This document shows, one piece after another, positions 17,319 through 25,902 of a stretch of 64,000 bases of DNA. A program made the translations under genes and the position numbers. Source of the stretch: JBFMFR01 sp040752025 (lineage in GTDB: Bacteria > Chloroflexota > Anaerolineae > Anaerolineales > UBA4823); assembly GCA_040752025.1 (NCBI GenBank), contig JBFMFR010000001.1:1-64000 (forward strand). Reading direction: 5' to 3'. The notes beneath the pieces are model-generated. The model saw nothing but the letters and a program-made list of their open reading frames with translations. It was not told the DNA's origin and did not search any database. The first letter of the stretch is position 1; each line of letters starts with the position of its first letter.

Positions 17319-17340
17319 TTTGCGCTTACACTGAAACTAA

Positions 17341-17376
17341 AAAAAGAACGAGCCGCCATTCTGTGGCGGCTCGCTG
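17341..17376. terminator. Terminator between the lipoprotein and the FdhA-like gene
   Basis: Perfect 9-bp stem CGAGCCGCC (17350-17358) / GGCGGCTCG (17366-17374) with a 7-base loop. The A run on the left gives a strong U tract on the minus strand, so it mainly ends the NuoEF/FdhA-like operon; it can also stop the converging lipoprotein transcript. Confidence 0.75.
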
Positions 17377-17424
17377 GTTTATCGCAGCCTGTTGGGTGCA
17401 ATCAGGCCGAGTTGATTTCCACCG

Positions 17425-19848
17425 TCACACTGCCTGTAAGGCCTCATCGCTCGGGGCGTGCTCAACAGGGATCATCTTCGCCATCTGGATATGCAGGATA
17501 GGTGTGCCTTCCTGACCGGAGGCCTCCACAGGCCACTGCAAGCGTTCCGCGTGTTCCAGCCGCTCATGCGACACACCTGCATAAATCGGAGACAGTGCGG
17601 CGATTTCCGTCAGGATCTGGGCGGTATCGGCATACTGCCAGGCGGCAAAATCGCCGCTCGCTGCGCCCTCGGCCAGCAGGCGGTGAGCCAGGGCGGTGAT
17701 GATCTGCCAGTCGGGGCGGGCTTCGCCCATCGGTCGGATCGCCTGGCGTACCATCTGGATGCGACGCTCTACGTTGGTAAACGTGCCGCTCTTTTCGGCA
17801 AAACTGACCCCAGGCAGGATCACATCAGCATAGCGATCCATCTCGGAAGCAGCCGCCGCTTGCAGCACGATAAAATCGCAGGCTTGCAAACTGGCGCGCA
17901 CAGATACGCTGTCAAGGGAGCTGGAGACCAGGTCTTCTCCCAGCACATATAGCGCCTTGATCTGGCCAGCGCTGGACGCCGCGAGCATCTCAGGAGCGGT
18001 CAGGCCTGGCTGGTTGGGTTGGGCGCGGCCCCAGGCGCGCTCGAATTTACGCCGTGCGGATTCATCCGTCACCGGCTGGTAGCCCGGGTAGAACTGCGGG
18101 CGGCAGCCCATGTCGCCGGCTCCCTGGATGTTGTTCTGCCCGCCCAGCGGGTTCACCCCGCCGCCGGGCAGATCCAGGTTGCCCAACAGCATTTGCAAGT
18201 TAGCTAGGTTGTGCACGATATCCCGGGCAGCGCCCTGGCTGGCTGATGAACCGGCGATGCCCACGCTCCACAGGACCGCCATCGGGCGGTTGGTCGCCAG
18301 CATTTCCGCCGCCTGGTACAGCGCTTCCACCGCCACACCGGTCAGCGCGGCGACACGCTCTGGCGGGTATTGGTCGATGGCAGCCTTGAACTCGGCAAAA
18401 CCCTGGGTGCGCTTCTCGATGAAGGACCGGTCCTCCCAGCCCTTTTCCAGGATGATGTACATCAGGCCGTTCAACAGGGCCGCCTCGCTGCCCGTTCGGT
18501 GCTGCAGTTGCAGAGCCGCATATTCGGCAATGTTGATAAAGTCGGGATACGCTACGACCATTTTAACCTTGCGCCGCAGGATCGCCTGGCGCAAGCGCGC
18601 CCCAAAGACTGGGTGTTGTTCGGTCAGGTTCGAACCGATCACCAGCAAGGCGCGAGAGCTGCCTTCGATGTCATCGAAGGAGTTCGACATAGCCGGCAGG
18701 CCGAGGGAATCCTCCAGACCATCCACCAACGAGGCGTGCGCCAGGTGCGCGCCGCAGTCAACGTTATGGGTGCCCAATACCTGGCGCGCCAGCTTGTTCA
18801 CCAGATAGTTCTCCTCGTTGAGACACTTGCCCGAAGCCAGCAATCCCACACCCTGCGCGCCATACTCCTGGCTGGCATGCTGCAAGCCTTTGGCGGCGAT
18901 ATCCAGGGCCGTATCCCAATCAACCTCCACCCACTTACCCAGATCCTTAGGGCGTGGAGCGCCGTCCAGCAGGTACTGGCGCACCCGCGGTTTGGTCAGG
19001 CGATTGAAGTGGTGGATGAAATCATATCCATAGCGGCCTTTGAGGCATAAATGCATGCCGTTGACCGGCGCAGCGGGATTGGAAGTGACGCGCAGCACGC
19101 GCCCGCCAGGCACATCATCTTTGACATTCAGATCGAACTGGCAGCCCACACCGCAATAGGCACAGGTAGTCTGTACCAGGCGGTCAGCGCGACCCAGGTT
19201 GACCGACATCTTGTTATCCAGCGCGCCGGTGGGGCAATAGGCCACGCACGCCCCGCAAGACTCACAGCGCGCCTGGAGCATGGTGGTATCTGCGCCGGCC
19301 ACGATGCGCGCCTGGTAGCCGCGGTAGGCCTGGGTCCAGACGAAGCGGCCCTGCACCTCTGCACAGGCGCGCACACAGCGAGTGCACTGGATGCACTTGT
19401 TCATATCCACCCATACGAAGGGGTTGGGGTCGCTGTCCACCGGCTCGTGAGGCCGTTTGGCCATGTGGCTGCGAATGTCGACCTCGTACACCTGGGCCCA
19501 ATGGGCAAACTCACTGTCCATATCGATGTCGAAACCGCCATCGCTGCGCTTATAACCGGCGTCATAGAAATTCGACAGCATCATGCGCAGAACCGACTGC
19601 CGGTAGCGCACAATCGCCGGAGTATCCGTGTGAACCACCAATCCCGGGCTGACCGGTAAATTGCAGGCGGTGGCTGGCAGGCGTGCCCCCTCTACTTCTA
19701 CCACGCACAGGCGGCAGCCGCCAAAGGGGGTCAAATCTTTATGGTAGCACAGTGTAGGAATGGTAATTCCGGCCGCCTCGGCTGCCTGAAGGACGGTTGC
19801 GCCTTCAGGTGCTTCGATGCTTTGGCCATTGATCGTCAGATTAATCAT
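17425..19848 (-). CDS. FdhA/NuoG-like molybdopterin-fold subunit with Ala at the Sec/Cys position
   Basis: An 807-aa protein of the complex I NuoG / NAD-linked formate dehydrogenase alpha family. In order: an N-terminal [2Fe-2S] ferredoxin domain (CYHKDLTPFGGCRLC and a later Cys), two [4Fe-4S] groups (CIQCTRCVRAC, CESCGACVAYCP), then a molybdopterin-enzyme body with its own cluster (CAYCGVGC and CLKG). Two key features differ from true formate dehydrogenases: the catalytic Sec/Cys position reads Ala (CGAHLAHAS, Ala370, codon 18739-18741) although the following His is kept, and the HPLDCxxC-type His-ligated cluster is missing. The ATG at 19848 (GGAGG upstream) is preferred to a longer frame overlapping the NuoF-like gene. 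Last gene of its operon. Confidence 0.85.
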   Translation of the reverse strand: MINLTINGQSIEAPEGATVLQAAEAAGITIPTLCYHKDLTPFGGCRLCVVEVEGARLPATACNLPVSPGLVVHTDTPAIVRYRQSVLRMMLSNFYDAGYKRSDGGFDIDMDSEFAHWAQVYEVDIRSHMAKRPHEPVDSDPNPFVWVDMNKCIQCTRCVRACAEVQGRFVWTQAYRGYQARIVAGADTTMLQARCESCGACVAYCPTGALDNKMSVNLGRADRLVQTTCAYCGVGCQFDLNVKDDVPGGRVLRVTSNPAAPVNGMHLCLKGRYGYDFIHHFNRLTKPRVRQYLLDGAPRPKDLGKWVEVDWDTALDIAAKGLQHASQEYGAQGVGLLASGKCLNEENYLVNKLARQVLGTHNVDCGAHLAHASLVDGLEDSLGLPAMSNSFDDIEGSSRALLVIGSNLTEQHPVFGARLRQAILRRKVKMVVAYPDFINIAEYAALQLQHRTGSEAALLNGLMYIILEKGWEDRSFIEKRTQGFAEFKAAIDQYPPERVAALTGVAVEALYQAAEMLATNRPMAVLWSVGIAGSSASQGAARDIVHNLANLQMLLGNLDLPGGGVNPLGGQNNIQGAGDMGCRPQFYPGYQPVTDESARRKFERAWGRAQPNQPGLTAPEMLAASSAGQIKALYVLGEDLVSSSLDSVSVRASLQACDFIVLQAAAASEMDRYADVILPGVSFAEKSGTFTNVERRIQMVRQAIRPMGEARPDWQIITALAHRLLAEGAASGDFAAWQYADTAQILTEIAALSPIYAGVSHERLEHAERLQWPVEASGQEGTPILHIQMAKMIPVEHAPSDEALQAV

Positions 19849-19876
19849 GGGCTGTTTGCCTCCATCTGCAATTCTT

Positions 19877-21520
19877 CTAAACCTGCCCAACTGGTAGTTC
19901 TACCATCTGGCACACTCCCGCCCGGCAAGTGCGGGAATGAACATGTTCTTCAACCTCTTCGCGGAAGTGCTTGAGGATATCTCGCACGGCGGTGGAGGCA
20001 GTCTGCCCTAAACCACAGTTAGAAATCAATTCCATATCCTGGCCCAGAGCCTGAATTTCTTCCAGATCCTCCATACTGCCCCGGCCTTCCGAAATCTGCG
20101 CGATGATTTCATACAAACGTCGCGTGCCCGTCCGGCAGGGCGTGCACTTGGCGCAGCACTCGAAGCGGAAGAATTGCAGCAGGACTTTGGCCAAATCGAC
20201 CACGCAGGTATGCTCATCGCAAACCAGCAGCGCCCCGGAGCCCAGGGAGACGCCCGCCTTGCGCCAGGACTCGAAGTCCATCGGCGTGTCTTGCAGGCTG
20301 GCGGGCACAATCGAGCCGCTGGAACCGCCAGTCTGCACCAGCTTGAGCCGGGCGCCTTTCTTCATACCCTTGCCATAGATCTCGATCACCTCACGCAGGG
20401 TGATGCCCAGCGGCACCTCGATCACCCCGGTAAAGTTGACATTGCCCATGAGGGTATAAACCTTGGTGCCGCAGCTCCTCGGCGTTCCAAACTGGCGATA
20501 CCAGCTGCCACCGTTGCGCACAATGGGCGGAATATTCGCCAACGTTTCCACGTTGTTGACCAGGGTGGGCTTGCCCCACAGGCCATAGGTGGGCGGGTAA
20601 GGTGGGCGAGCACGCGGCTGGCCGCGTTTGCCCTCGATCGACTCGATCAGGGCCGTCTCCTCCCCACAGATGTAGGCCCCTGCACCAGCATGCAGATGGA
20701 TATGGAAGCTGAAGTCACGCCCGAATATCTGTTCGCCCAACAATCCACGCGCCTGCGCCTGGTGGATGGCGTTTTCCAGGCGCTGGTAGGCTAACCCGTA
20801 TTCGCCGCGGATGTAGATGAAACCCTCACTGGCGCCAATCGCGTAGGCAGCGATGGTCATCGCTTCGATAATACTGAACGGATCACCCTCCAGGATCAGA
20901 CGGTCTTTGAAAGTGCCGGGCTCGCTCTCATCTGCGTTGCAGATCACATATTTGGGCTGGCCCTGGGCGCCGCGCACAAAGCTCCACTTGCGTCCGGTGG
21001 GGAACCCTGCCCCGCCGCGCCCTTGCAAACCTGAGCGATCCACTTCGGCGATCAACTGCTCCGGGTTCATGGTGAACAGGGCCTTGCCCAACGCCACGTA
21101 ACCATCGTGGATGAGATAATCATCCAGGCTTTCAGGATCGATCACGCCAGCCCGCTCCAGCACAATCCGCCGCTGGGCCGGCAGTACACCCTGGCGGCTG
21201 CGCAGCCAGGCAATCTCGCCGACTGGTTCGCGCATCTTCGACAACATGCTCTTTACAATACGGCCCTGGGCCAGATGTTCGTGCACCAACATATGCACAT
21301 CTTCCGGCTGCACCGGCCCGTACACCGCCGCCTCGGGATAAATAATCACCAACGGGATATCGTCGCTCTCGCCGACATCGCGGATCGTGCTCACTGCGAT
21401 CTCTTCGGACAGGCCGACCGCCTCGATCTCCTCCTGAAGTTTACGGAATACTTCACCTGCACCGCGCTCCAGGCTGGTAGGGTTGCTTGAGACCAGCACC
21501 ATTGAACGGATTGCCTTCAT
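19877..21520 (-). CDS. NuoF/HndC-like NAD(P)H-binding flavoprotein subunit
   Basis: The 547-aa NADH:acceptor flavoprotein subunit. The N-terminal about 110 residues form a thioredoxin-like ferredoxin domain that lacks the usual Cys ligands. The NuoF core has the NAD loop GRGGAGFPTGRKW, the FMN motif CNADESEPGTFKDR and the [4Fe-4S] motif CAKCTPCRTGTRRL near the C-terminus. The end CRAGVCQMVELPVGQV is short; the two-ferredoxin C-terminal extension of bifurcating hydrogenase HydB is absent. It lies 28 bases upstream of the FdhA-like gene. Together with the NuoE-like and FdhA-like proteins it forms an NAD(P)H-dehydrogenase module. Confidence 0.9.
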   Translation of the reverse strand: MKAIRSMVLVSSNPTSLERGAGEVFRKLQEEIEAVGLSEEIAVSTIRDVGESDDIPLVIIYPEAAVYGPVQPEDVHMLVHEHLAQGRIVKSMLSKMREPVGEIAWLRSRQGVLPAQRRIVLERAGVIDPESLDDYLIHDGYVALGKALFTMNPEQLIAEVDRSGLQGRGGAGFPTGRKWSFVRGAQGQPKYVICNADESEPGTFKDRLILEGDPFSIIEAMTIAAYAIGASEGFIYIRGEYGLAYQRLENAIHQAQARGLLGEQIFGRDFSFHIHLHAGAGAYICGEETALIESIEGKRGQPRARPPYPPTYGLWGKPTLVNNVETLANIPPIVRNGGSWYRQFGTPRSCGTKVYTLMGNVNFTGVIEVPLGITLREVIEIYGKGMKKGARLKLVQTGGSSGSIVPASLQDTPMDFESWRKAGVSLGSGALLVCDEHTCVVDLAKVLLQFFRFECCAKCTPCRTGTRRLYEIIAQISEGRGSMEDLEEIQALGQDMELISNCGLGQTASTAVRDILKHFREEVEEHVHSRTCRAGVCQMVELPVGQV

Positions 21521-21577
21521 CTCTCACCTCTTGAAGCAAAGCTTATCGTCATCACCCGAAATCTCCCCATGAACGCC

Positions 21578-22075
21578 TCAATCATATTTGGCCAGGATTT
21601 CTGGCACACTTTCGGGCGTAACATTCCCATAGATGTCCTCATCCACCAGGAAAACCGGCCCCACTGCGCACACGCCCAGGCAACTGGTCTTGATCAGCGT
21701 CCACTTCTTATCTGGGCTGGTCTCGCCCGGGGAGATGCCCAGGTGCGTTTGGAGCGCCTGGATCACCTGCCGCCCCCCAACCACATGGCAAGGAGCGCTC
21801 TCGCAAAAACGGATGACATGCCGGCCGGTTGGCTTGAGCGACATCATATGATAAAAACTGGCGATCGCAAACAGGTGACTATCCGCCAGAAACAGGCCAT
21901 CCTCTGGCGCGTTGATCTGCCTCCGGATCTTCCCTAAAGCTTCACCGGGGATAAACCCGAAGGTGCGGTTCACCTCGCTGAGGATTGGGATGACCGCATC
22001 GCGCTTTGCGCCGTGCTCTTCAATCGCAGCTTGTATAACTGCATCAAGTTCCAATTCTTTATAATCCGATTTCAT
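21578..22075 (-). CDS. NuoE/HndA-like [2Fe-2S] subunit
   Basis: A 165-aa complex I 24-kDa (NuoE) family protein with an N-terminal helical bundle and a thioredoxin-like ferredoxin domain. The four cluster ligands are visible as CESAPC and CLGVC. It hands electrons between the NuoF flavin and the other clusters. An ATG 15 bases upstream (22090) is possible, but the ATG at 22075 has GAGGG eight bases before it. The gene sits between the HndB-like and NuoF-like genes. Confidence 0.9.
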   Translation of the reverse strand: MKSDYKELELDAVIQAAIEEHGAKRDAVIPILSEVNRTFGFIPGEALGKIRRQINAPEDGLFLADSHLFAIASFYHMMSLKPTGRHVIRFCESAPCHVVGGRQVIQALQTHLGISPGETSPDKKWTLIKTSCLGVCAVGPVFLVDEDIYGNVTPESVPEILAKYD

Positions 22076-22110
22076 CGCAGATGCCCTCATCGCGTTCCAG
22101 AAATATTTTC

Positions 22111-22503
22111 TTACGAAAACTCACTCTCGATCATATACTCCTGAACGATCTCACCTTCCAGGAAGTGCTCCATCAAAATACGCCTGGCTACCGCCGGGGT
22201 GACTTTGCCATAGGTCACTCTTGGCTGTCCAGGCGCCTGCACCTGAACAATGGGCTCCAAGGCGCACATGCCAATACAGCCAATTTTGGTAACGGAAATA
22301 CCTTGCAAATTTTTTTCTTCGATCTGGCGGACAAATGCTTGCAGAGTCTCGCCTGCCCCAGCGGCAATCCCGCAGCTTGCCATGCTGACTTTGATGTGGA
22401 ACTTCGATTCTTGTGCTTTGGCCTGCTGCCGCGCCAGCGCGTCCACCCTGGCCTGCGCCAGGTCTTCCAGGGATCGAATGACAACGAAACTGGTTTCGGT
22501 CAT
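22111..22503 (-). CDS. HndB-like (2Fe-2S) ferredoxin domain protein
   Basis: A 130-aa thioredoxin-like ferredoxin related to HndB and to the N-terminal domain of NuoF-type subunits. Cluster ligands appear as SCGIAAGAG and GCIGMCALEP. This is the Cys-containing counterpart of the degenerate domain at the N-terminus of the NuoF-like protein. Such proteins usually accompany HndA and HndC in NAD(P)-linked hydrogenases or dehydrogenases. The start ATG follows GGAGATAAGTT. Confidence 0.85.
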   Translation of the reverse strand: MTETSFVVIRSLEDLAQARVDALARQQAKAQESKFHIKVSMASCGIAAGAGETLQAFVRQIEEKNLQGISVTKIGCIGMCALEPIVQVQAPGQPRVTYGKVTPAVARRILMEHFLEGEIVQEYMIESEFS

Positions 22504-22574
22504 AACTTATCTCCATTTCGGATTTGTCTTGCAGGATTGACCGGGTTTACCTCGATCAAATGATTTGCTCAGAA

Positions 22575-22856
22575 TCAAACAGCTTGTTTCAAGAGCTGTT
22601 GTGGTCCTCCACCATCTACCAGGTCTTCATCCTCCACAATCAAACATGGAAGCGTATCGATCACACCTGGGATGATCTGGATTTCAGAGAGAATAATACG
22701 CCGGATTTCCTCCAGGTTTTCTGCTTGAATGATTACCACTGCATCATAACGCCCATAGACAACGAATGATTCCTTCACGCTGGCTAGCTGCGTTAAACGG
22801 CAATAAGCATCCCGAGATTCAATCGATGTGAGTTTTAGAAGAACAATCGCTTTCAT
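22575..22856 (-). CDS. Stand-alone Lrp/AsnC ligand-binding (RAM) domain protein
   Basis: A 93-aa protein consisting only of the Lrp/AsnC effector-binding domain (MKAIVLLKLTS, VVYGRYDAVVIIQAENLEEI, IQIIPGVIDTLPCLIVE) without a DNA-binding helix-turn-helix. Such solo RAM proteins bind small ligands such as amino acids, often as ring oligomers, and some modulate partner regulators. A TTG 21 bases upstream extends the frame, but the ATG at 22856 has GAGGG at proper spacing. It is the first gene of the NuoEF/FdhA-like operon, directly behind the shared promoter. Confidence 0.8.
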   Translation of the reverse strand: MKAIVLLKLTSIESRDAYCRLTQLASVKESFVVYGRYDAVVIIQAENLEEIRRIILSEIQIIPGVIDTLPCLIVEDEDLVDGGGPQQLLKQAV

Positions 22857-22928
22857 CACTTCCCTCTTTCCCAGCAAACCGCCGGCAGAGGAAATAGATC
22901 ATATCTGCCAATAGAGCGTACTCAGTTT

Positions 22929-22988
22929 TTATTTACAATAAAAAACAGTTTCTGTCATTGGATTGGCGCTGATTTTTTTTGGCGATTC
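22929..22988 (-). promoter_or_regulatory. Promoter block A of the NuoEF/FdhA-like operon (shared 60-bp element)
   Basis: Read on the minus strand the block starts with GAATCG, contains CGCCAATCC and ATGACAGAAAC, and ends with TTATTGTAAATAA. ATGACA (22953-22958) and TAAATA (22930-22935) are spaced by exactly 17 bases, fitting a sigma-70 promoter. 51 of 60 positions equal block B at 25903-25962 on the other strand, with no gaps. Confidence 0.75.
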
Positions 22989-22999
22989 GGTCAAGCAAA

Positions 23000-23023
23000 A
23001 CGACCGCCATTGTTGGCGGTCGT
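23000..23023 (-). terminator. Terminator of the response-regulator gene
   Basis: Perfect 9-bp stem ACGACCGCC (23000-23008) / GGCGGTCGT (23015-23023) with a 6-base loop; on the minus strand it is followed by TTTTGCTT. It lies immediately upstream of promoter block A, insulating the next operon. Confidence 0.7.
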
Positions 23024-23067
23024 CTGCACATTTGTCGCAAAGAAAGTACAACTTAAGTTGAGACCTC

Positions 23068-23751
23068 TCATCCTTTTGAGCCACTCTCGGAATCCGAGCC
23101 GCTTTCGAGTGAAGTCAGCCCAGTGCGCAAGGCATACAGAGTGGCCTGCACGCGGTTTGCCAGGTGCAGCTTGCCCAGGATGTTGCTGACATGCGTGCGC
23201 ACAGTGGCTTCACGCAGCACCAGACGGCGTGCGATCTCCCGGTTTTCCAACCCCTGCGCCAACAGGTGCAGCACCTCCACTTCTCGAGCAGTCAATGGCT
23301 CAGGCGTCAGCGGGTCCTGCGCCGGACGGTTCAACTCCTGGATCATTTTCCTGGCGATGGCGGGATGCAGCGAAAGTTCGCCCCGAGAAACCTGGTGGAT
23401 CATGCGGATCAGATCCTCAGGATCCGAATCCTTTAGCAAATAACCCAGCGCCCCGGCTTTGATCGAGGGGAATACTTTGTCATCAGCAGCGAAGCTGGTC
23501 ATCACCAAAATGCGCGCCTCCGGATGGCTGGCGGTGATCTGCTGGATGGCATCGACGCCATTCATCTCTGGCATCACCAAATCCATCAAAATCACATCCG
23601 GCCTGAGTTTCTCGACCTGCTGTATGGCGTCGTAGCCATTCGACGCCTCTCCAACCATTTCAATGTGATCTTCTTCTGCCAGGAGCGACTTGATGCCCCT
23701 CCTCACTACCGGATGGTCATCGACTACCAAAACGCGAATTGGTTTGCTCAT
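23068..23751 (-). CDS. NarL/LuxR-family response regulator
   Basis: A 227-aa two-component response regulator. The receiver domain has the acidic pair DD at residues 11-12 and the phosphoacceptor Asp57 (VILMDLVMPEMNG). The C-terminal LuxR-type helix-turn-helix reads LTAREVEVLHLLAQG and REATVRTHVSNILGKLHL. The ATG at 23751 follows GGAGG by seven bases, so it is chosen over the longer frame. It is downstream of and co-transcribed with the histidine kinase. Its place between two operons with identical promoters makes it a good candidate regulator of both. Confidence 0.93.
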   Translation of the reverse strand: MSKPIRVLVVDDHPVVRRGIKSLLAEEDHIEMVGEASNGYDAIQQVEKLRPDVILMDLVMPEMNGVDAIQQITASHPEARILVMTSFAADDKVFPSIKAGALGYLLKDSDPEDLIRMIHQVSRGELSLHPAIARKMIQELNRPAQDPLTPEPLTAREVEVLHLLAQGLENREIARRLVLREATVRTHVSNILGKLHLANRVQATLYALRTGLTSLESGSDSESGSKG

Positions 23752-23798
23752 CGCAATCCTCCACCTGCTTGTAGCTACCTGAAACACCTTCTGACAAT

Positions 23799-25712
23799 TT
23801 ACTGCCTGAGTTTCTCACTCATACGGACTTCGACCCTGATTCGCGTCCCAGATCCTGGGCTGCTGGCAACTTCCAGATTCCCGCCAATCTTACTGGCGCG
23901 CTGCTCCATGGTGTGCAAGCCCAACCCGCCGCTTGCCCGGGCAGTTGTCAGGTCGAAACCAACGCCATCGTCGCGAATCTCCAGATAGATCGTCCCGTCC
24001 GTCGCACCTAATTCCACAGTCACTTTCTTGGCCTTGGCGTGCTTGACCAGGTTATTCAACGCTTCCATGGCGATGCGGTAAAGTTCCGCCTCGATCGTCC
24101 GAGGCAGCCGCTCATCCACCGAACTCTCCATTTCGGTTTGCAAACCAGTGCGGGTCTCGATCCCATCCAGGCTGGCCTGCAAGGCGGCCGCCAGGCCGGC
24201 CTTTTGCAGCATAGGCGGGTTCAACTCGAAAATCAGCAGGCGCATCTCCTGCAGCGCCTGAAGGGCGTTTTCTTTGATCTCACCCAGGTTCTGCTCTAAT
24301 AAATCGAAGCGCCCACCCCGGATCGAGCGGCTGGTGGCAGTGCAGTACAGGCAAATTCCATACAATAACTGCGTGACCGAATCGTGCAGCTCACGGGCAA
24401 TACGTTGGCGCTCTTCCAGAGTTGCCAGAGTCTGCGCCTGTTCGTAGAGCCCGGCATTCTCAATCGCCACTGCCACCTGGTTGGTAATCGTCATCGCCAG
24501 ACGGGCGTGCTGCTGGGTGTAGTAACTCGGCTCGCTATGCACCAGGCTCAGTAAACCAGTCACCTGATCCCGGATCACGAGTGGGATGCCGATCCAGGAG
24601 CGCGCGTGGGAAAATGTGATCGGCAGCGGACCGCCGATCGTTTCCATCAAAGCGCGCGCCAGAGGTGGGTCCTCTTTGACATCATCGATAATCACCACGT
24701 TCTTCTCGAGGATTGCCTGCCGGTAAACACCTGCGTTGGCAATCGTCAGGTAAAGCGAAACAGCCTGCCTGGGCAGGTCTGGAATCTGATAGGCGACCGC
24801 CTTCAATTTCCCGTCCTCCAGGGTGTAGATCGCCGCGCCGGTATATGGAATGATCGATTGGATCTGTTCCAGGATCAGATACAGTAAGGGCTCCAATTCC
24901 AGTGTAGAAGCGATCTTCTTGGAAATATCCAAGACCGTGGACAGTTCGTGTGTACGATCCATCACCGCCTGTTCAAGGTTTTGGTAGGCCTGAACTCGTT
25001 CAGTGATATCCGAAGTGACCACAAATGTCCAGTAGATGCCGTGCATCTGGCTCTTCGAATAACGCTCCCGGATACAACGCCGGCTGCCATCCTGGCGCGC
25101 GATCCAATACTCTAGCTTGGCAGGGACGCCACCGTTGAAGGCAGTATCTTTGAGATCGGCGAGCAATTGCTCACGTTGCTCTGGAACGGCGAAATCCGCG
25201 ATTCTTTGCCTGATATCCCCATCCGGGCACTCACCAAATATCTCGCACACGCGCCCGTTCGTGTAAACCAGTCTGCCATCCTCGAAAATCGTCAATCCCT
25301 CCTGGATGTTATCCGCCATATTGCGAAAGCGTTCCTCATTAGCATGAGCAACCTCCTCCGCTCGTTTATGCATGGCCATCTGGAGTTCCAGCTCAACGTT
25401 CAAACGCGCCAGTTCGGCGGTTTGCTCCCGGCTGCGCTCTTCCAATTCCTGGCTCAGGTGGAACAACTCGGCTTCCAGGCGCTGCTGCTCGGGCGTTTTT
25501 TGAGGCGTCGGCCGGGGTTTCCCCGATAAGCGCCAATCGAAATATACTCCCAGGCCAGCCGCCAGCAGGGCAAAAAACATAGAAAAAATCGCGAACAGCC
25601 ACTGTTGAATCTGCGGGAACAGGTAAAGCACCCCCACTTCGACAAGAATCATCCCAGGCAGGATGATCAACGCCACCATCAAAAGCCGCCGCCCAAGAGA
25701 GCGATAGATCAC
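23799..25712 (-). CDS. NarX/DegS-type sensor histidine kinase with PAS and GAF domains
   Basis: A 637-aa sensor kinase. Two N-terminal membrane helices (about residues 10-60) with a very short external loop are followed by a coiled coil, a PAS domain (about 130-245), a GAF domain (about 285-425), a HisKA_3 dimerisation domain with the phosphoacceptor in ERQRIARELHDSVTQLL, and a HATPase (DDGVGFDL, GGLGLHTMEQRA). It should sense an intracellular or membrane signal, possibly redox or gas via GAF/PAS, but no heme or FeS ligand motif is recognisable. GTG start at 25712 behind GGAAGG. Forms an operon with the response regulator. Confidence 0.92.
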   Translation of the reverse strand: MIYRSLGRRLLMVALIILPGMILVEVGVLYLFPQIQQWLFAIFSMFFALLAAGLGVYFDWRLSGKPRPTPQKTPEQQRLEAELFHLSQELEERSREQTAELARLNVELELQMAMHKRAEEVAHANEERFRNMADNIQEGLTIFEDGRLVYTNGRVCEIFGECPDGDIRQRIADFAVPEQREQLLADLKDTAFNGGVPAKLEYWIARQDGSRRCIRERYSKSQMHGIYWTFVVTSDITERVQAYQNLEQAVMDRTHELSTVLDISKKIASTLELEPLLYLILEQIQSIIPYTGAAIYTLEDGKLKAVAYQIPDLPRQAVSLYLTIANAGVYRQAILEKNVVIIDDVKEDPPLARALMETIGGPLPITFSHARSWIGIPLVIRDQVTGLLSLVHSEPSYYTQQHARLAMTITNQVAVAIENAGLYEQAQTLATLEERQRIARELHDSVTQLLYGICLYCTATSRSIRGGRFDLLEQNLGEIKENALQALQEMRLLIFELNPPMLQKAGLAAALQASLDGIETRTGLQTEMESSVDERLPRTIEAELYRIAMEALNNLVKHAKAKKVTVELGATDGTIYLEIRDDGVGFDLTTARASGGLGLHTMEQRASKIGGNLEVASSPGSGTRIRVEVRMSEKLRQ

Positions 25713-25830
25713 AACTACCTTCCGCGAGCGTGATTTAGGAATAGAGAAAAAAGCACTGAAAACCTGCTACAAAAGTAAAGTATAGCACAAAAGATGTGGC
25801 GACCAATCTTGAGATTTGCGTATCTGGTGC

Positions 25831-25867
25831 TCCACATTTGTTGTTTAGGTTTCACAACAAATGTGGA
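25831..25867. repeat. Perfect 14-bp inverted repeat in the kinase/hydrogenase intergenic region
   Basis: TCCACATTTGTTGT (25831-25844) and ACAACAAATGTGGA (25854-25867) are exact reverse complements with a 9-base spacer. It has no U tract, so an operator is more likely than a terminator. The half-site ACAAATGTG recurs on the minus strand at 23027-23035, at nearly the same distance from promoter block A (38 bases) as here from block B (37 bases). Confidence 0.6.
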
Positions 25868-25902
25868 TAAACCACCAACAACGACAACTACCCCGTTTAA
25901 CT

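Noticed and set aside
17425..19848. Selenocysteine (UGA) in the FdhA-like gene
   Set aside because: The codon at the catalytic position is GCG (Ala); no in-frame TGA is read through.
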